Shown piece by piece: positions 25,149-34,097 of a stretch of DNA of 64,000 nucleotides. The DNA lies in the IMG/VR virus record IMGVR_UViG_3300036790_000219, positions 56,058 to 120,057 of that record; one strand, 5' to 3'. Under the pieces are notes generated by a model that was given only the letters and a program-made list of their open reading frames with translations, was not told the origin of the DNA and ran no database searches. The translations under genes and the position numbers were made by a program. Position 1 is the stretch's first letter; the number at the start of each line of letters is the position of its first letter. The stretch comes from a virus.

Positions 25149-27200
25149 GTGACTTTTATTGATACCTGGGATTCTGGCCAGCCCAATGGTCTCTGGGATG
25201 TGGGGATTCAATGGGACGTGAATTCTCCTTCTCCTGGGGGTGACCCCACACCCTACTTAAATCTCGTAACGTCGGAGCACCGGGACCAACCTGATTTTAT
25301 TGCAACGCTAACAGCAGTTCTGCAGCCCTTTGCTGACCTGCAGACTGTGATGTCGTCTTTCCCTACTCTTTTTGACATTGACGTTGCTGTTGGTGTACAA
25401 GAAGACGCAGTAGGTAAGTGGGTTGGGGTTTCTAGGAATCTGAATGAACCATTAACGGGCGTTTACTTTGAGTTGGACTCTGCTACTCTTGGTCTAGATC
25501 AAGGTATTCTTCAAGGCCCATTTGATCCAACATCAGGTATTGTACAGCTTCCGGACGATGTCTACCGTCAATTGTTGCAGGCAGAGGTTCTTAACAATTC
25601 TTGGGATGGAACTGTTACCGAAGCTTACGCCATCTGGAAAACTCTCTTTCCAGACACTCTTCCCAGTCTAGTTCCAACCGAGTTAGTTGATTTTACAACC
25701 AATTATGTTAACGGGGTAGTATACCCCTCTTCGGAAGCGGTATTCAGCCGCGCAGAGTTGACGCTCACCCGTAATGGTCCTGCTACCTATACGGATTCAT
25801 TCGGGTTATTAGTGACCGCTGCTGCGAATGTACCCAGGTTCAACTATGTTGGCGGCGTCGCGGTCGGGATTTTGCTGGAAGGGGCCAGCACCAATAATTT
25901 TACCTATTCAAACGACTTTTCCAATGCGGCGTGGACGTTGTCTGATCCAACGCTATCTCAAAACGCTTTGGGGCCGGATGGCGGATCATCATCAGCGTGG
26001 ACCGCAACGGCTGCGAGTTTTGCCGCCAACAGAGCCTACCGCAGCGACAATATAGCGTCGAGCCAAACGATTTCGTTCTATGTGGAGGCCGGCACCTGCG
26101 GCTTCGCCTATATATGGGCAATCGAAAGTGGCGGTGGTCAGATCGGCACATGGTTCAATCTGTTGGCTGGAGTGAAGGGGACCAACAACTACACGATAAC
26201 TGGCTCACCCGTTGGCTCGTTTTCCAACGTCACCATCACTCCGGCCGCAAACGGCTTTTATCGAATTTCAGCTTACTACAATTACGTCTCGGGGACCGTC
26301 AGCGCGGGGTGGGGATTTTCCGATAGCGATGCATCCAATGCCGCAACGATTGGGCATACCGGGATTATTTTCGGAGCACAGATGGAGTCCCTGCAGTACG
26401 CCTCTTCGTACATCCCGACCACGACCGCTGCCGCCTCCCGCGTTGCCGACAGCATCACCCGCACCCGCAGCAGCCCGACGGCGTTCACGCGGCTGGTGTC
26501 GGGCATCACGCCTGCGGGATTGCCGTCGGCAGGGAGTGCGTTTTGGACCCTCGATGACGGCACGACCAGTAACATAATCTTCGCCTACTATACCCCTGCC
26601 GGTCATATTGAGGTCCTGGCTAATATCGGCGGCACTACGGTCGTTGCGCTCGACATGGGCGCAGTCGCATTCAACGCGGCATTCTCCTTGGCCGTCACTG
26701 CGTCGGCCGGTAATTTCGCCGCCTCGCTCAACGGTGGCGCGGTGGTCTCCAGTTCCTACGGCACCATGCCGACCGGCCTCATCAACGATTGGATCGGCGA
26801 GGCGTTCTCGGCCGGAAACTATCCGCTCAACTCCAATCTTGGCGTGTTCGCCGAATGGACCGGCGTGGTGATGACGAATGCACAATTGCAGGCCCTGGCC
26901 GCGCCAGGGGGCGCTGCTGCGCTTGAAGCGTCTTGGGTTGTTGGTCCTGAGCTTCTAATCCAGGACGAAAGCAATATGCACATGATTCTTGCTTTAACTG
27001 GAACGCCTCCTTCCCCTCTCGACTTGGCACTTTTTCTAAGTGGGAGTTTGAACGTACGACCTGACGGTGTACAGATAGATTATTACTTAACTCCTGATAC
27101 TTCTGGTGACCCGTACTTTGGTCTTGATATTGAGAACGCAAATATTGCGGGGCTGGACGTTGGCGGCTTTGGTTTCTTAAATAACGGCACCGGGTACTGA
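25149..27200 (+). CDS. DUF2612-like baseplate protein with inserted adhesin domain
   Basis: A 683-residue protein. Residues 1-190 (NLVTSEHRDQPDFIATLTAV, FDIDVAVGVQEDAVGKWVGVSRNL) and ~592-683 (LLIQDESNMHMILAL, LRPDGVQ-like NVRPDGVQIDYYL) together look like one DUF2612 tail protein. Between them lie ~400 GC-rich residues of lectin/LamG-like beta sequence (STNNFTYSNDFSNAAWTL, GLINDWIGEAFSAGNY). The base composition changes sharply at both ends. I infer insertion of a carbohydrate-binding module into a baseplate protein, likely for receptor binding. Confidence 0.7.
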   Translation: MTFIDTWDSGQPNGLWDVGIQWDVNSPSPGGDPTPYLNLVTSEHRDQPDFIATLTAVLQPFADLQTVMSSFPTLFDIDVAVGVQEDAVGKWVGVSRNLNEPLTGVYFELDSATLGLDQGILQGPFDPTSGIVQLPDDVYRQLLQAEVLNNSWDGTVTEAYAIWKTLFPDTLPSLVPTELVDFTTNYVNGVVYPSSEAVFSRAELTLTRNGPATYTDSFGLLVTAAANVPRFNYVGGVAVGILLEGASTNNFTYSNDFSNAAWTLSDPTLSQNALGPDGGSSSAWTATAASFAANRAYRSDNIASSQTISFYVEAGTCGFAYIWAIESGGGQIGTWFNLLAGVKGTNNYTITGSPVGSFSNVTITPAANGFYRISAYYNYVSGTVSAGWGFSDSDASNAATIGHTGIIFGAQMESLQYASSYIPTTTAAASRVADSITRTRSSPTAFTRLVSGITPAGLPSAGSAFWTLDDGTTSNIIFAYYTPAGHIEVLANIGGTTVVALDMGAVAFNAAFSLAVTASAGNFAASLNGGAVVSSSYGTMPTGLINDWIGEAFSAGNYPLNSNLGVFAEWTGVVMTNAQLQALAAPGGAAALEASWVVGPELLIQDESNMHMILALTGTPPSPLDLALFLSGSLNVRPDGVQIDYYLTPDTSGDPYFGLDIENANIAGLDVGGFGFLNNGTGY

Positions 27201-27210
27201 GGAAAAAGCA

Positions 27211-27795
27211 ATGCCTGTAGAAAATGACTTTCTTTATTTTGCCACAGGTGTTGGGGCAAACGTAGTTGACCAGGCGACTTATGCCGCCGCTAGTTATATC
27301 TCACCGGGGCTAGGCAGTGGTATTCTCGCCTCGGCAGTGTTCAATAAGATAGTTCGCCAGGGTAGTGCTGGCGCGGCGATGCTGGCGCAGTTCATTGTAG
27401 ATCAACTTGATCAAGCTGTTCTTGATGGTGGTGATGCTGAAACTCTGGCTTTACAGCTTACTGCTGCGATCCAACAAAGTTCAACGCAGAAGCCCGCACG
27501 AATTGTGACAGCTAGTACTACGTTGACAGTAAGTCTGACTGACTGGTATATCGGGATTAACCGTAGCTCAGCGCCTGCTGCCATTAACGTAGACTTACCG
27601 ACGGGTCCGGCTGTGGGTCAAGAATTCGTCTTTGAGGATCTTTATGGTAATGCACAAGCGTATCCAATTACGTTAGTACCACCAGGGGGTACCACCTTCA
27701 AAGGCGGCCGCAATTCCTGGATTATAGACGAGGACGGCGGCGCGGTCTCAGTGGTTTACGCAGGTTCTGATATCTTCGGAGCGAGAATGACATGA
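27211..27795 (+). CDS. Short tail fibre / tail protein
   Basis: A 194-residue protein. The N-terminal half is helical and Ala-rich (GSAGAAMLAQFIVDQLDQAVL), suited to attachment or trimerisation. The C-terminal half (ASTTLTVSLTDWYIGINRSS, VDLPTGPAVGQEFVFEDLYGNA) matches the small beta domain common at the end of phage tail proteins. It follows the baseplate genes and its stop overlaps the next ATG. Confidence 0.6.
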   Translation: MPVENDFLYFATGVGANVVDQATYAAASYISPGLGSGILASAVFNKIVRQGSAGAAMLAQFIVDQLDQAVLDGGDAETLALQLTAAIQQSSTQKPARIVTASTTLTVSLTDWYIGINRSSAPAAINVDLPTGPAVGQEFVFEDLYGNAQAYPITLVPPGGTTFKGGRNSWIIDEDGGAVSVVYAGSDIFGARMT

Positions 27796-29147
27796 TGAAG
27801 AAACTCTTTACCGCACTCTTACTCCTTGTTCTCAGCGTCAGCGTTACGTCTGCGCAGTTTACTGACCAGCGTACGTGGGGTGGAACTGCTGGGGGCAGTG
27901 CCAATGCTTTGACGCTGACCATAAGCAACTGGCCAACAACACCTGCTGTTGGGGTGGCCGTTACGTTCTTTCCCAATGTAGCTAACACAACAACTGCTAC
28001 GGTTGCAATTTCTGGGCAAGGTGGTAGCTCTGGAACGTACCCAATCTACAAGAAGTCTGGAGCGGGACCCGTCGCTCTGATCGGGGGTGAACTCCAGCCC
28101 AATCAACCCGTAGTGCTTTTATGGAATGCGTCGCTCAGTGTCTACGTCATTCAGAACGGCATTAACGACGCGATAGCCGCTATCACGACACCACCGGAAG
28201 GGTATCTGACGCCGTGTAACTATGCTAACAGCCCTTCGGTAAGTGGTTGCACAGCGAATCAGATGTTGCCTACCAGTGACGTTAGTGGTGTTGCTGCGGT
28301 ATACTATGGTACATGGTTTGGCAATCAAATTCCGATATACAATGGGTCGGCTTTAGTTAACATCAACTTTTCGGAGCTTTCACTCAGTCTACCTTCTAGC
28401 TTCGCCAGTGGCACTATTCGTGACGTTTGCGTGTTCCTCAATTCTGGTGCCCCTACGCTGGTATTGTCCACGGCTTGGACAACGAGCACCGCAGGTTCTG
28501 GTAACCGAGGAACAGGGGCCAGCACCGCGCAAATTGCTCTCATTGCTGGTGTGTGGACAAATGCGGTTACGATCAACGGTGTCAATGGATCGACTACGTA
28601 CAGTAACATCCCGGCCAACGAGTGCACAGTGGTCGGTAGTCTATTGGCATCCGCTAACGGACAGATCACGTGGAGCGTGGCCTACGGTCAGAGTAGACAG
28701 ATCGATGTGGCAAATATCTACAACCGGCAGCCCATTGGGGAGAAGGCTGGTGATTCGACGGCCAGTTGGGCGGACGCCAACAACAGTAGTTTTGGCCCCG
28801 TGAATGGTACGGCAAACAATTCGTTGGAGATCCTTCTTTCTCTGCCAACCAAGATGTCGCTGACCTATAATCAGAACATCAATCAGTTGAATGAGGGGAT
28901 GCAAACTCTAATTGGGATAGGGGTAGATTCCACGACTACAACTAGTGGCACTCGTGGGGCGATGTATACTTACTCTAGTCTGTCTGGGGTTGGCAATACT
29001 CTCCAGACTAATCCAGTTGCCATGTACGCGGCTCAGGGTACGATCGGTGCTCACGTAATTACGGCGTTGTCCAAGTCGGTCACAAATACTGCGACCCTGT
29101 ACGGGACCGAGACCGATATGCAGTTACGGGCAGAGATACAGCAGTAA
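27792..29147 (+). CDS. Fibre-like protein with Sec signal peptide
   Basis: A 451-residue protein. The first ~21 residues form a clear Sec signal (MMKKLFTALLLLVLSVSVTSAQ, cleavage after SA-type site). The rest is Thr, Gly, Ala and Asn-rich beta sequence with fibre character (GGSANALTLTISNWPTTPAVG...). A signal peptide on a protein encoded among tail genes is unusual: either it is exported or the leader was acquired with a host-derived gene. Function unknown. Confidence 0.65.
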   Translation: MMKKLFTALLLLVLSVSVTSAQFTDQRTWGGTAGGSANALTLTISNWPTTPAVGVAVTFFPNVANTTTATVAISGQGGSSGTYPIYKKSGAGPVALIGGELQPNQPVVLLWNASLSVYVIQNGINDAIAAITTPPEGYLTPCNYANSPSVSGCTANQMLPTSDVSGVAAVYYGTWFGNQIPIYNGSALVNINFSELSLSLPSSFASGTIRDVCVFLNSGAPTLVLSTAWTTSTAGSGNRGTGASTAQIALIAGVWTNAVTINGVNGSTTYSNIPANECTVVGSLLASANGQITWSVAYGQSRQIDVANIYNRQPIGEKAGDSTASWADANNSSFGPVNGTANNSLEILLSLPTKMSLTYNQNINQLNEGMQTLIGIGVDSTTTTSGTRGAMYTYSSLSGVGNTLQTNPVAMYAAQGTIGAHVITALSKSVTNTATLYGTETDMQLRAEIQQ

Positions 29148-29163
29148 GAGGCCAGCTAAATCC

Positions 29164-30570
29164 ATGAGAAAGATTCTAGCAGCGTTGATCTACGTTACGC
29201 TTGGAACACCACTCGCCCTGGCGCAGAGTACGATCAACCCTAATATACCAACACAGAATTCGCCTCTGAATTCCGCACCGGTACGGGGTAACTTCGCCGC
29301 CGCCTACAACGACGTCAACGGCCTTCTGCAGATGCATGCCGCGACGATTATAGGGAACTGTCCTAGTACACCAACTGTTGGTGAGGACTGTCTTGTCTCC
29401 GGTGTTCCCTATACATGGTATAAATGGTCACCAGCTGGGAACTGGTCAGCCATAGGGACCCTCAATGCAGGGACTGGAGTGTTTAGCCCCACGCTGCCTC
29501 TCGGCACAAATACTAGCCTTGGTGCCGTTCGGTGTGATGGTGTAACTATTAATTGTACGTCTGGTATTATCACTGCAGTCGGAGCGGCGGCGTCCAGCAT
29601 CGGCGTTGGTACGACAACCATTGCGGCAGGAACGAGCAAGGGGTTATTGTTTAATAACGGCACGCTCGGCGATACCATGACGTCCCTGAGCGCCTCCTCA
29701 GGCATTTATCCAATTCTGAACATGGGATCGTCGGCCACTATTCCGACTAATCTTGGGTACGGTACACACGCTGATTTTCAGCTTGTCGGGGCGGACAGTG
29801 ATCAGAACAGCCAGTTTCAGATCAATGGAGTGACGTCGTCTGGTGATTCTACCCCTGGTATTTTTCTGGCGAGCTACGGTAATACGACCGCTTCGCCATC
29901 ATCGTTGGCGGCGGGCAATCTTCTAGGCAACGTAAGTTTCTTCGGGTACGTCGGCGGGACAGGGGGGTATGAGGGAACAGATTATGCCAACGGCGCGACT
30001 TTCGACTGCTATGCGACACAGAACTGGTCAACTACCCAAGCTGGAACAGCGTGTCAGATTTTGACCACGGCGAACGGAGGTCTGACCTACGCGGTCGCCG
30101 CGACGTTCGGACAAGATCAGAGCCTCACAGTCGCGGGAATAATAAAGACGCCGACGATCTCTTCGCCGACGATCTCTCTTGGCACCGGTGGTGGCGCGAC
30201 GGCCACGGTCCTGGCCAGTTCCACGGCGACGGGGTTCGAGAACGCCTATGAAATCGCCAACTCCGGCGATCATACCAACTCGCAGACGCAGGCCGCGTAT
30301 GAGGCCACCCTGACCGAGAGCGGATGCACGAACTGCTTTTTGGTGAACGCTGTGGGCGGCGGGACCAACCCGGCCGCCATCATCGAGACCGGGTCCGGGT
30401 TGTCCGGCGGTCTCACGATCACGACTAACGGAGGCGGGACGTTGTCCGTCGTCGCGCCGACGCTTTCAGGAGCCGTCAACGTCAACGGTGCCAGCGGCGG
30501 CGGCGCGGCCAGCAAATACGTCTGCACCGACTCCTCCGGTACCATCGTCGTTCAGGCAGGAGCTTGTTGA
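29164..30570 (+). CDS. Tail-fibre-like protein with Sec signal peptide and GC-rich C-terminal half
   Basis: A 468-residue protein. The leader is MRKILAALIYVTLGTPLALAQ, then a fibre N-terminus with VRGNFAAAYNDVNGLL. From ~residue 140 (base ~29570) the DNA becomes clearly GC-richer and the protein becomes a beta-rich Gly/Thr/Ser adhesin-like domain ending KYVCTDSSGTIVVQAGAC. This is consistent with swapping of a receptor-binding domain. Second of four consecutive genes with signal peptides. Confidence 0.65.
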   Translation: MRKILAALIYVTLGTPLALAQSTINPNIPTQNSPLNSAPVRGNFAAAYNDVNGLLQMHAATIIGNCPSTPTVGEDCLVSGVPYTWYKWSPAGNWSAIGTLNAGTGVFSPTLPLGTNTSLGAVRCDGVTINCTSGIITAVGAAASSIGVGTTTIAAGTSKGLLFNNGTLGDTMTSLSASSGIYPILNMGSSATIPTNLGYGTHADFQLVGADSDQNSQFQINGVTSSGDSTPGIFLASYGNTTASPSSLAAGNLLGNVSFFGYVGGTGGYEGTDYANGATFDCYATQNWSTTQAGTACQILTTANGGLTYAVAATFGQDQSLTVAGIIKTPTISSPTISLGTGGGATATVLASSTATGFENAYEIANSGDHTNSQTQAAYEATLTESGCTNCFLVNAVGGGTNPAAIIETGSGLSGGLTITTNGGGTLSVVAPTLSGAVNVNGASGGGAASKYVCTDSSGTIVVQAGAC

Positions 30571-30612
30571 TACTGTATGTTAAAAGATCCCAAACGTAAA
30601 ACGGAGTAGTTT

Positions 30613-31053
30613 ATGATGTTGAAATTGTTGGTGTGTGTTCTTACCAGTGTCTTTCTTATTTCGCCTGCTTTTGCGGCAGAAACTCAGATCGACTTTACGG
30701 CTACCCTTACGGGGCCGAATGGTGTAGCACAACAAGACTGTGATCACGTCAATGAGAATAATCCACAGGCTCCCTTCTGTGACAAGTTTGTTCCCTTAAC
30801 GCTCGGCCGATTGGCGGCAGCGGCCTTGGACCAGATCGAACCCAACCTCAAACCCGAAGATATCGTTGTGCGGGGTTCGTTAGCGCGGCGAATTCGTGAC
30901 AGTATGTCCCCGCTCTCTTCTACCCATGGTAAACTGGGTTTGGATCCTAGAGATATTGACCTCATACGGGGTCAACTCGCCAAAATGCGGGAGAACCCTT
31001 CGATTATAGACGAGGCATATGACTTGTTGACGCCTTCTCCAGCGACCAAGTAG
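30613..31053 (+). CDS. Exported protein of unknown function
   Basis: A 146-residue protein with a signal peptide (MMLKLLVCVLTSVFLISPAFAAE). The mature part holds FTATLTGPNGVAQQDC followed by a helical region (LTLGRLAAAALDQIEPNLKPED, LDPRDIDLIRGQLAKMRENPSII). The segment after the leader resembles short proteins encoded by other phages of Rhizobiales, but I do not know their function. Likely periplasmic. Confidence 0.6.
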   Translation: MMLKLLVCVLTSVFLISPAFAAETQIDFTATLTGPNGVAQQDCDHVNENNPQAPFCDKFVPLTLGRLAAAALDQIEPNLKPEDIVVRGSLARRIRDSMSPLSSTHGKLGLDPRDIDLIRGQLAKMRENPSIIDEAYDLLTPSPATK

Positions 31054-31091
31054 AATACCGTTCCCTGAAACGGCTGAATGAGGACAGTTTT

Positions 31092-31721
31092 ATGAGGGCT
31101 TTCTTTGCACTCGTTTTTCTTCTTGCACTTTCCATTACCCCTGCAGTCGCTAAGACCCATCACCATCATTATCACTACCATCATCGAGCAGTATATCGCT
31201 CATTTGGGTTCGGTGGCAGTAACGTCGCTGCAGCAAGAGCACAAGGCTTGCCTTGGTGTGGCGCTGAGATGGCGGACGAGTTTGGTTTTCGTGGTGCACA
31301 AGGCCGGGATCTTTGGCTAGCCCGTAATTGGGCTAATATTGGCAGTGCAACATCGGCGCATGTTGGTGCCGTAGTTGTGTGGCGGCACCATGTTGGCCGA
31401 ATTGTTGGACGAGAAAACGGTCAATGGGTCGTGCATTCTGGTAACGACGGAGGGGGTGTTCGCTCCCGTCCCCGTTCCCTAGCAGGAGTCATCGCAATCC
31501 GCGACGTCGGTGGGGCTTCATCCTTTGTAAGTGCGTCTGCGTACACTCCGCAACGGGTTGCCCGGAGACGCCCCACCTTCACCTTTACTTTCGCTTCAAC
31601 TTACGTAGGGTCTTTCTTTGACGTTGCAGCGCAACCAGCGTATCCGGAGGCTGTGGTGGTGACCAAACGCCGCCACTTCCGACAGCGTTATGCCCGCTCT
31701 AATCAAAGGGGCACCACCTAA
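31092..31721 (+). CDS. Exported CHAP/TIGR02594-like peptidase with His-rich N-terminus
   Basis: A 209-residue protein with a signal peptide (MRAFFALVFLLALSITPAVA) and a His-rich mature start (KTHHHHYHYHH). The core GLPWCGAEMADEFGF (Cys56), LWLARNWANIGSA, HVGAVVVWRHHVGRIVG (His100) and VVHSGNDGGGVRSR follows CHAP or TIGR02594-type cysteine peptidase/amidase folds. Expected to act on peptidoglycan in the periplasm. The host-like leader suggests capture from a bacterium. The C-terminus is basic. Confidence 0.7.
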   Translation: MRAFFALVFLLALSITPAVAKTHHHHYHYHHRAVYRSFGFGGSNVAAARAQGLPWCGAEMADEFGFRGAQGRDLWLARNWANIGSATSAHVGAVVVWRHHVGRIVGRENGQWVVHSGNDGGGVRSRPRSLAGVIAIRDVGGASSFVSASAYTPQRVARRRPTFTFTFASTYVGSFFDVAAQPAYPEAVVVTKRRHFRQRYARSNQRGTT

Positions 31722-31918
31722 TGCCACGGCGCTTTAGGGTTACCGATCACACCGAAATTGAAACCTTTAACCCTGAAGCGCCGTTTAATACTCCGAACAA
31801 GAGTGCGGCCATGAGTTGGCCTGCTTGGATAAAGACTATTTCTGCCATCGTTCTCGCTTTTCTAGTCGTTCTCTTATTCTTGGCGCTGTTAGTACCAGTC
31901 TTTATAGGAACCCCATGA
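31721..31918 (+). CDS. Single-TM small membrane protein (holin candidate)
   Basis: A 65-residue protein with one strong transmembrane segment near the C-terminus (TISAIVLAFLVVLLFLALLVPVFIG). The N-terminal ~35 residues are polar. Its stop overlaps the start of the DUF1906 endolysin gene (ATGA), a typical holin-endolysin arrangement. A second two-TM candidate lies at 34098. Confidence 0.6.
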   Translation: MPRRFRVTDHTEIETFNPEAPFNTPNKSAAMSWPAWIKTISAIVLAFLVVLLFLALLVPVFIGTP

Positions 31919-32652
31919 TTCTGGACACCGCTGAGATTACTACACCACAGATTGAGCATCTGGTAGCAGACAAATCGGAAGCTGTTCTGCGCTACGTTTC
32001 CCCTATTAGTCCCAAGGGTGCAAAATGCATCCAACCAGGGGAGGCCCTAGCTCTTGCTAAGGCCAACATCCGTCTTGGTCTCGTCTGTGAAGGCTGGGGT
32101 GACTTCAAGAACCATGAGGATGACTTCCCCCAGATAAGTGCCCAAGCAGGTGCTCGTGATGGAAAGTTCTGTGCTAATTACGCAGCTACTGTTGGTGCCC
32201 CAGTGGGCGCTTGTATCTATATTGCAATTGATACTGACGCCATAGCTACTCAAATCAGCCGGTTTGTGGTTCCACATTTCATTGCAGTAAAAAACGCCTT
32301 TACCGCAGCAGGTACTGGTTTCCTACTTGGGGCCTACGGTTCCGGTGCAGTGTGTTCGGTTCTAGCAAAGGCAGGATTGATTACCCACGCTTGGCTTTCA
32401 CAGTCAATGGGGTGGAGCGGTTCCAAAGAATATCTAACCGCGAAGCCTCCGGAACTTGTTTTAGTCCAAGGGGCGTCAATTCGAATTGCAAACCTTAGGT
32501 GTGATCCTAATACTGCTTACGGTGACTTTGGCGACTTCCTGCCATTTGATATTTCGCCCCCCACACCCACTGTGGTTGAAGCGCCGCGCCCTGTACATCC
32601 CGGTGAAGACCGGATTCTGGCGTGGCTCGAGGACCTCCGCAAGGTTCTTTAG
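31915..32652 (+). CDS. DUF1906 glycoside-hydrolase-like endolysin
   Basis: A 245-residue protein. ATG 31915 is chosen because it overlaps the preceding stop; the open frame upstream lies under that gene. DUF1906 (GH25-like TIM barrel) features: MILDTAEITTPQ, EAVLRYVSPIS, RLGLVCEGWGD, CIYIAIDTDA, GFLLGAYGSGAVC, HAWLSQSMGWSGSKEY. Family members are predicted muramidase-like cell-wall hydrolases. The C-terminal ~35 residues are a Pro-rich tail. Likely the main endolysin. Confidence 0.75.
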   Translation: MILDTAEITTPQIEHLVADKSEAVLRYVSPISPKGAKCIQPGEALALAKANIRLGLVCEGWGDFKNHEDDFPQISAQAGARDGKFCANYAATVGAPVGACIYIAIDTDAIATQISRFVVPHFIAVKNAFTAAGTGFLLGAYGSGAVCSVLAKAGLITHAWLSQSMGWSGSKEYLTAKPPELVLVQGASIRIANLRCDPNTAYGDFGDFLPFDISPPTPTVVEAPRPVHPGEDRILAWLEDLRKVL

Positions 32653-32736
32653 GCCCCACCCCTACCCCTTCTATCGTAAAATCGCTCTAGAGCCTCTGCA
32701 ACGGCTGCAGAAAGGCTTCTAAAAGGAGAGTTAGAT

Positions 32737-33294
32737 ATGGCTAAAGCCTATGCCTTCTGGATGTATGGCATGTGGGGGCCGGTTACGGACCCCGGTTCCC
32801 GTACAATGTCGGAACGGATCGCTGAGCTTCCGGGGGTAGATATTGGAGCATCGCCTTACCGGGATTATGATGTCAACACGATAGTCGCGGCTATTCTAGC
32901 ATTGCCGTTGAGCGTGCCAGTGATTGTTGGTGGTACTTCGTTGGGGTGTAACAACACCCCGGTGGTAGCCGCCTACGTTTATGCTCAGAACCCGAAGCGA
33001 ATTATTCAGGGCATTTGGGGCTTTCAAGCGTCAGAGTACGGTGCCAAAGCTGGTGTGGAAAGCTATTACCCTGGTATCACACCAAATGTTCTCTTTGCCC
33101 ATCTAGTTTCAAGTGACAATCCAATTCCATTCCCTGGTTTGGGTTCATACCGTTGGAAAAACGCACCGGGCAATAACGTTACAAGCCTCCACCTTGATAC
33201 GGTTGATGACCCACATCCGGGTGATACCAACGTAACCGAGCAAGATAAATTCCTTGCCGAAATGCAGCGTGTCATTGCAAACGCCGAAGGCTAG
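32737..33294 (+). CDS. Alpha/beta-hydrolase-like protein with GTSLG nucleophile motif
   Basis: A 185-residue protein. GGTSLGCNN places Ser68 in a GxSxG nucleophile elbow after a hydrophobic strand (VPVIVGG). Late HLDTVDDPHPGD could supply Asp and His. It is short for the family, so it may be a minimal serine esterase. ATG 32737 has AAAGGAGAG upstream. Position in the lysis module suggests an action on lipids or other envelope esters, but this is inference. Confidence 0.55.
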   Translation: MAKAYAFWMYGMWGPVTDPGSRTMSERIAELPGVDIGASPYRDYDVNTIVAAILALPLSVPVIVGGTSLGCNNTPVVAAYVYAQNPKRIIQGIWGFQASEYGAKAGVESYYPGITPNVLFAHLVSSDNPIPFPGLGSYRWKNAPGNNVTSLHLDTVDDPHPGDTNVTEQDKFLAEMQRVIANAEG

Positions 33295-33299
33295 CCCAA

Positions 33300-33776
33300 G
33301 TGCCGATTACATTACAATTTATCCAAGGGGAGAACGTCTTTGATAAGGCAATCATGGCGTACAGTCATGGGTGGGCAACTCATGTGGACGCCGTTATGCC
33401 TGATGAACGGCTTCTCGGTTCGCAATCACATGTGATTGGTGGAATCCCGGAAGGAGTACAGATCCGGCCCCCGAAGTATGAACCCTTCGCCAAAATTATC
33501 CGAGTAACGCTTCCGGCATCACCACAGCAAGAGAAAGTCTTCTGGAACTTCCTCAATGCCCAGCTTGGGAAGCCCTATGATTATGCTGCCATCTTCGGGA
33601 TGGCCTTTGGACGTGATTGGCATCGAGACGGCTCCTGGTTCTGTTCCGAACTTGCCGGTGTTGGTTTAGAAAATTGTGGGGTGTTCCCTAATGGCTTGGC
33701 GGAAACCACGAGCACGCTCACTCCTCCTGGCTTGCTACTCGCTTGTAGTGTGTTAACAAAAGTTGAAGGAGTATAA
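33300..33776 (+). CDS. Permuted papain-like (YiiX/YebB-type) amidase/peptidase
   Basis: A 158-residue protein from GTG 33300. The order is His28 (ATHVDAVMPDERLLGS) followed by Cys115 (SWFCSELAG), the circularly permuted NlpC/P60 arrangement. Conserved context includes GIPEGVQIRPPKY, NAQLGKPYDYAAIFG and GRDWHRDGSWFCS. Phages of Gram-negative bacteria often encode such proteins near lysis genes. Probably cleaves amide bonds in the cell wall; no signal peptide seen. Confidence 0.75.
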   Translation: MPITLQFIQGENVFDKAIMAYSHGWATHVDAVMPDERLLGSQSHVIGGIPEGVQIRPPKYEPFAKIIRVTLPASPQQEKVFWNFLNAQLGKPYDYAAIFGMAFGRDWHRDGSWFCSELAGVGLENCGVFPNGLAETTSTLTPPGLLLACSVLTKVEGV

Positions 33777-33781
33777 GGGTT

Positions 33782-34093
33782 ATGGCTACCGATGCAGAAA
33801 TCGCGGCTGGTTTGAGCGCACTTTCAGTTTATCTTGGCACCGCTCTTGGGTGGGAAGCGTCCTTTATACCGGAGTATGCGGAGCAGGATGCTGTTACGGA
33901 TGTCATAACTGCGGCAGATGCGGCCGCTGACCAATCTGCCGGCGGACGGCAGCAAGCCGGAGTGATGGCACTTCGCACTGGCCTCAATAACGCGGGCTAC
34001 GGCTCGGAAGTAACCGACCAAATGTGCGCCGACGCTGTCCAGACAATTCTGGCAGCGATAGCCCAGGTTAGAAACCCAACAACTGGAGCGTAG
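33782..34093 (+). CDS. Ala-rich helical protein, unknown function
   Basis: A 103-residue protein (MATDAEIAAGLSALSVYLG...). It is predicted helical and acidic, with no transmembrane segment or known motif. It lies between the permuted-papain gene and the holin-like gene, five bases after the former, so is likely cotranscribed. Possibly a small lysis or virion accessory. Confidence 0.55.
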   Translation: MATDAEIAAGLSALSVYLGTALGWEASFIPEYAEQDAVTDVITAADAAADQSAGGRQQAGVMALRTGLNNAGYGSEVTDQMCADAVQTILAAIAQVRNPTTGA

Positions 34094-34097
34094 AAAG

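Noticed and set aside
26268-26885. Long minus-strand open frame (205 codons)
   Set aside because: It is a shadow of the GC-rich adhesin insert in the DUF2612-like gene and is rich in Arg/Gly/Val without a recognisable domain.
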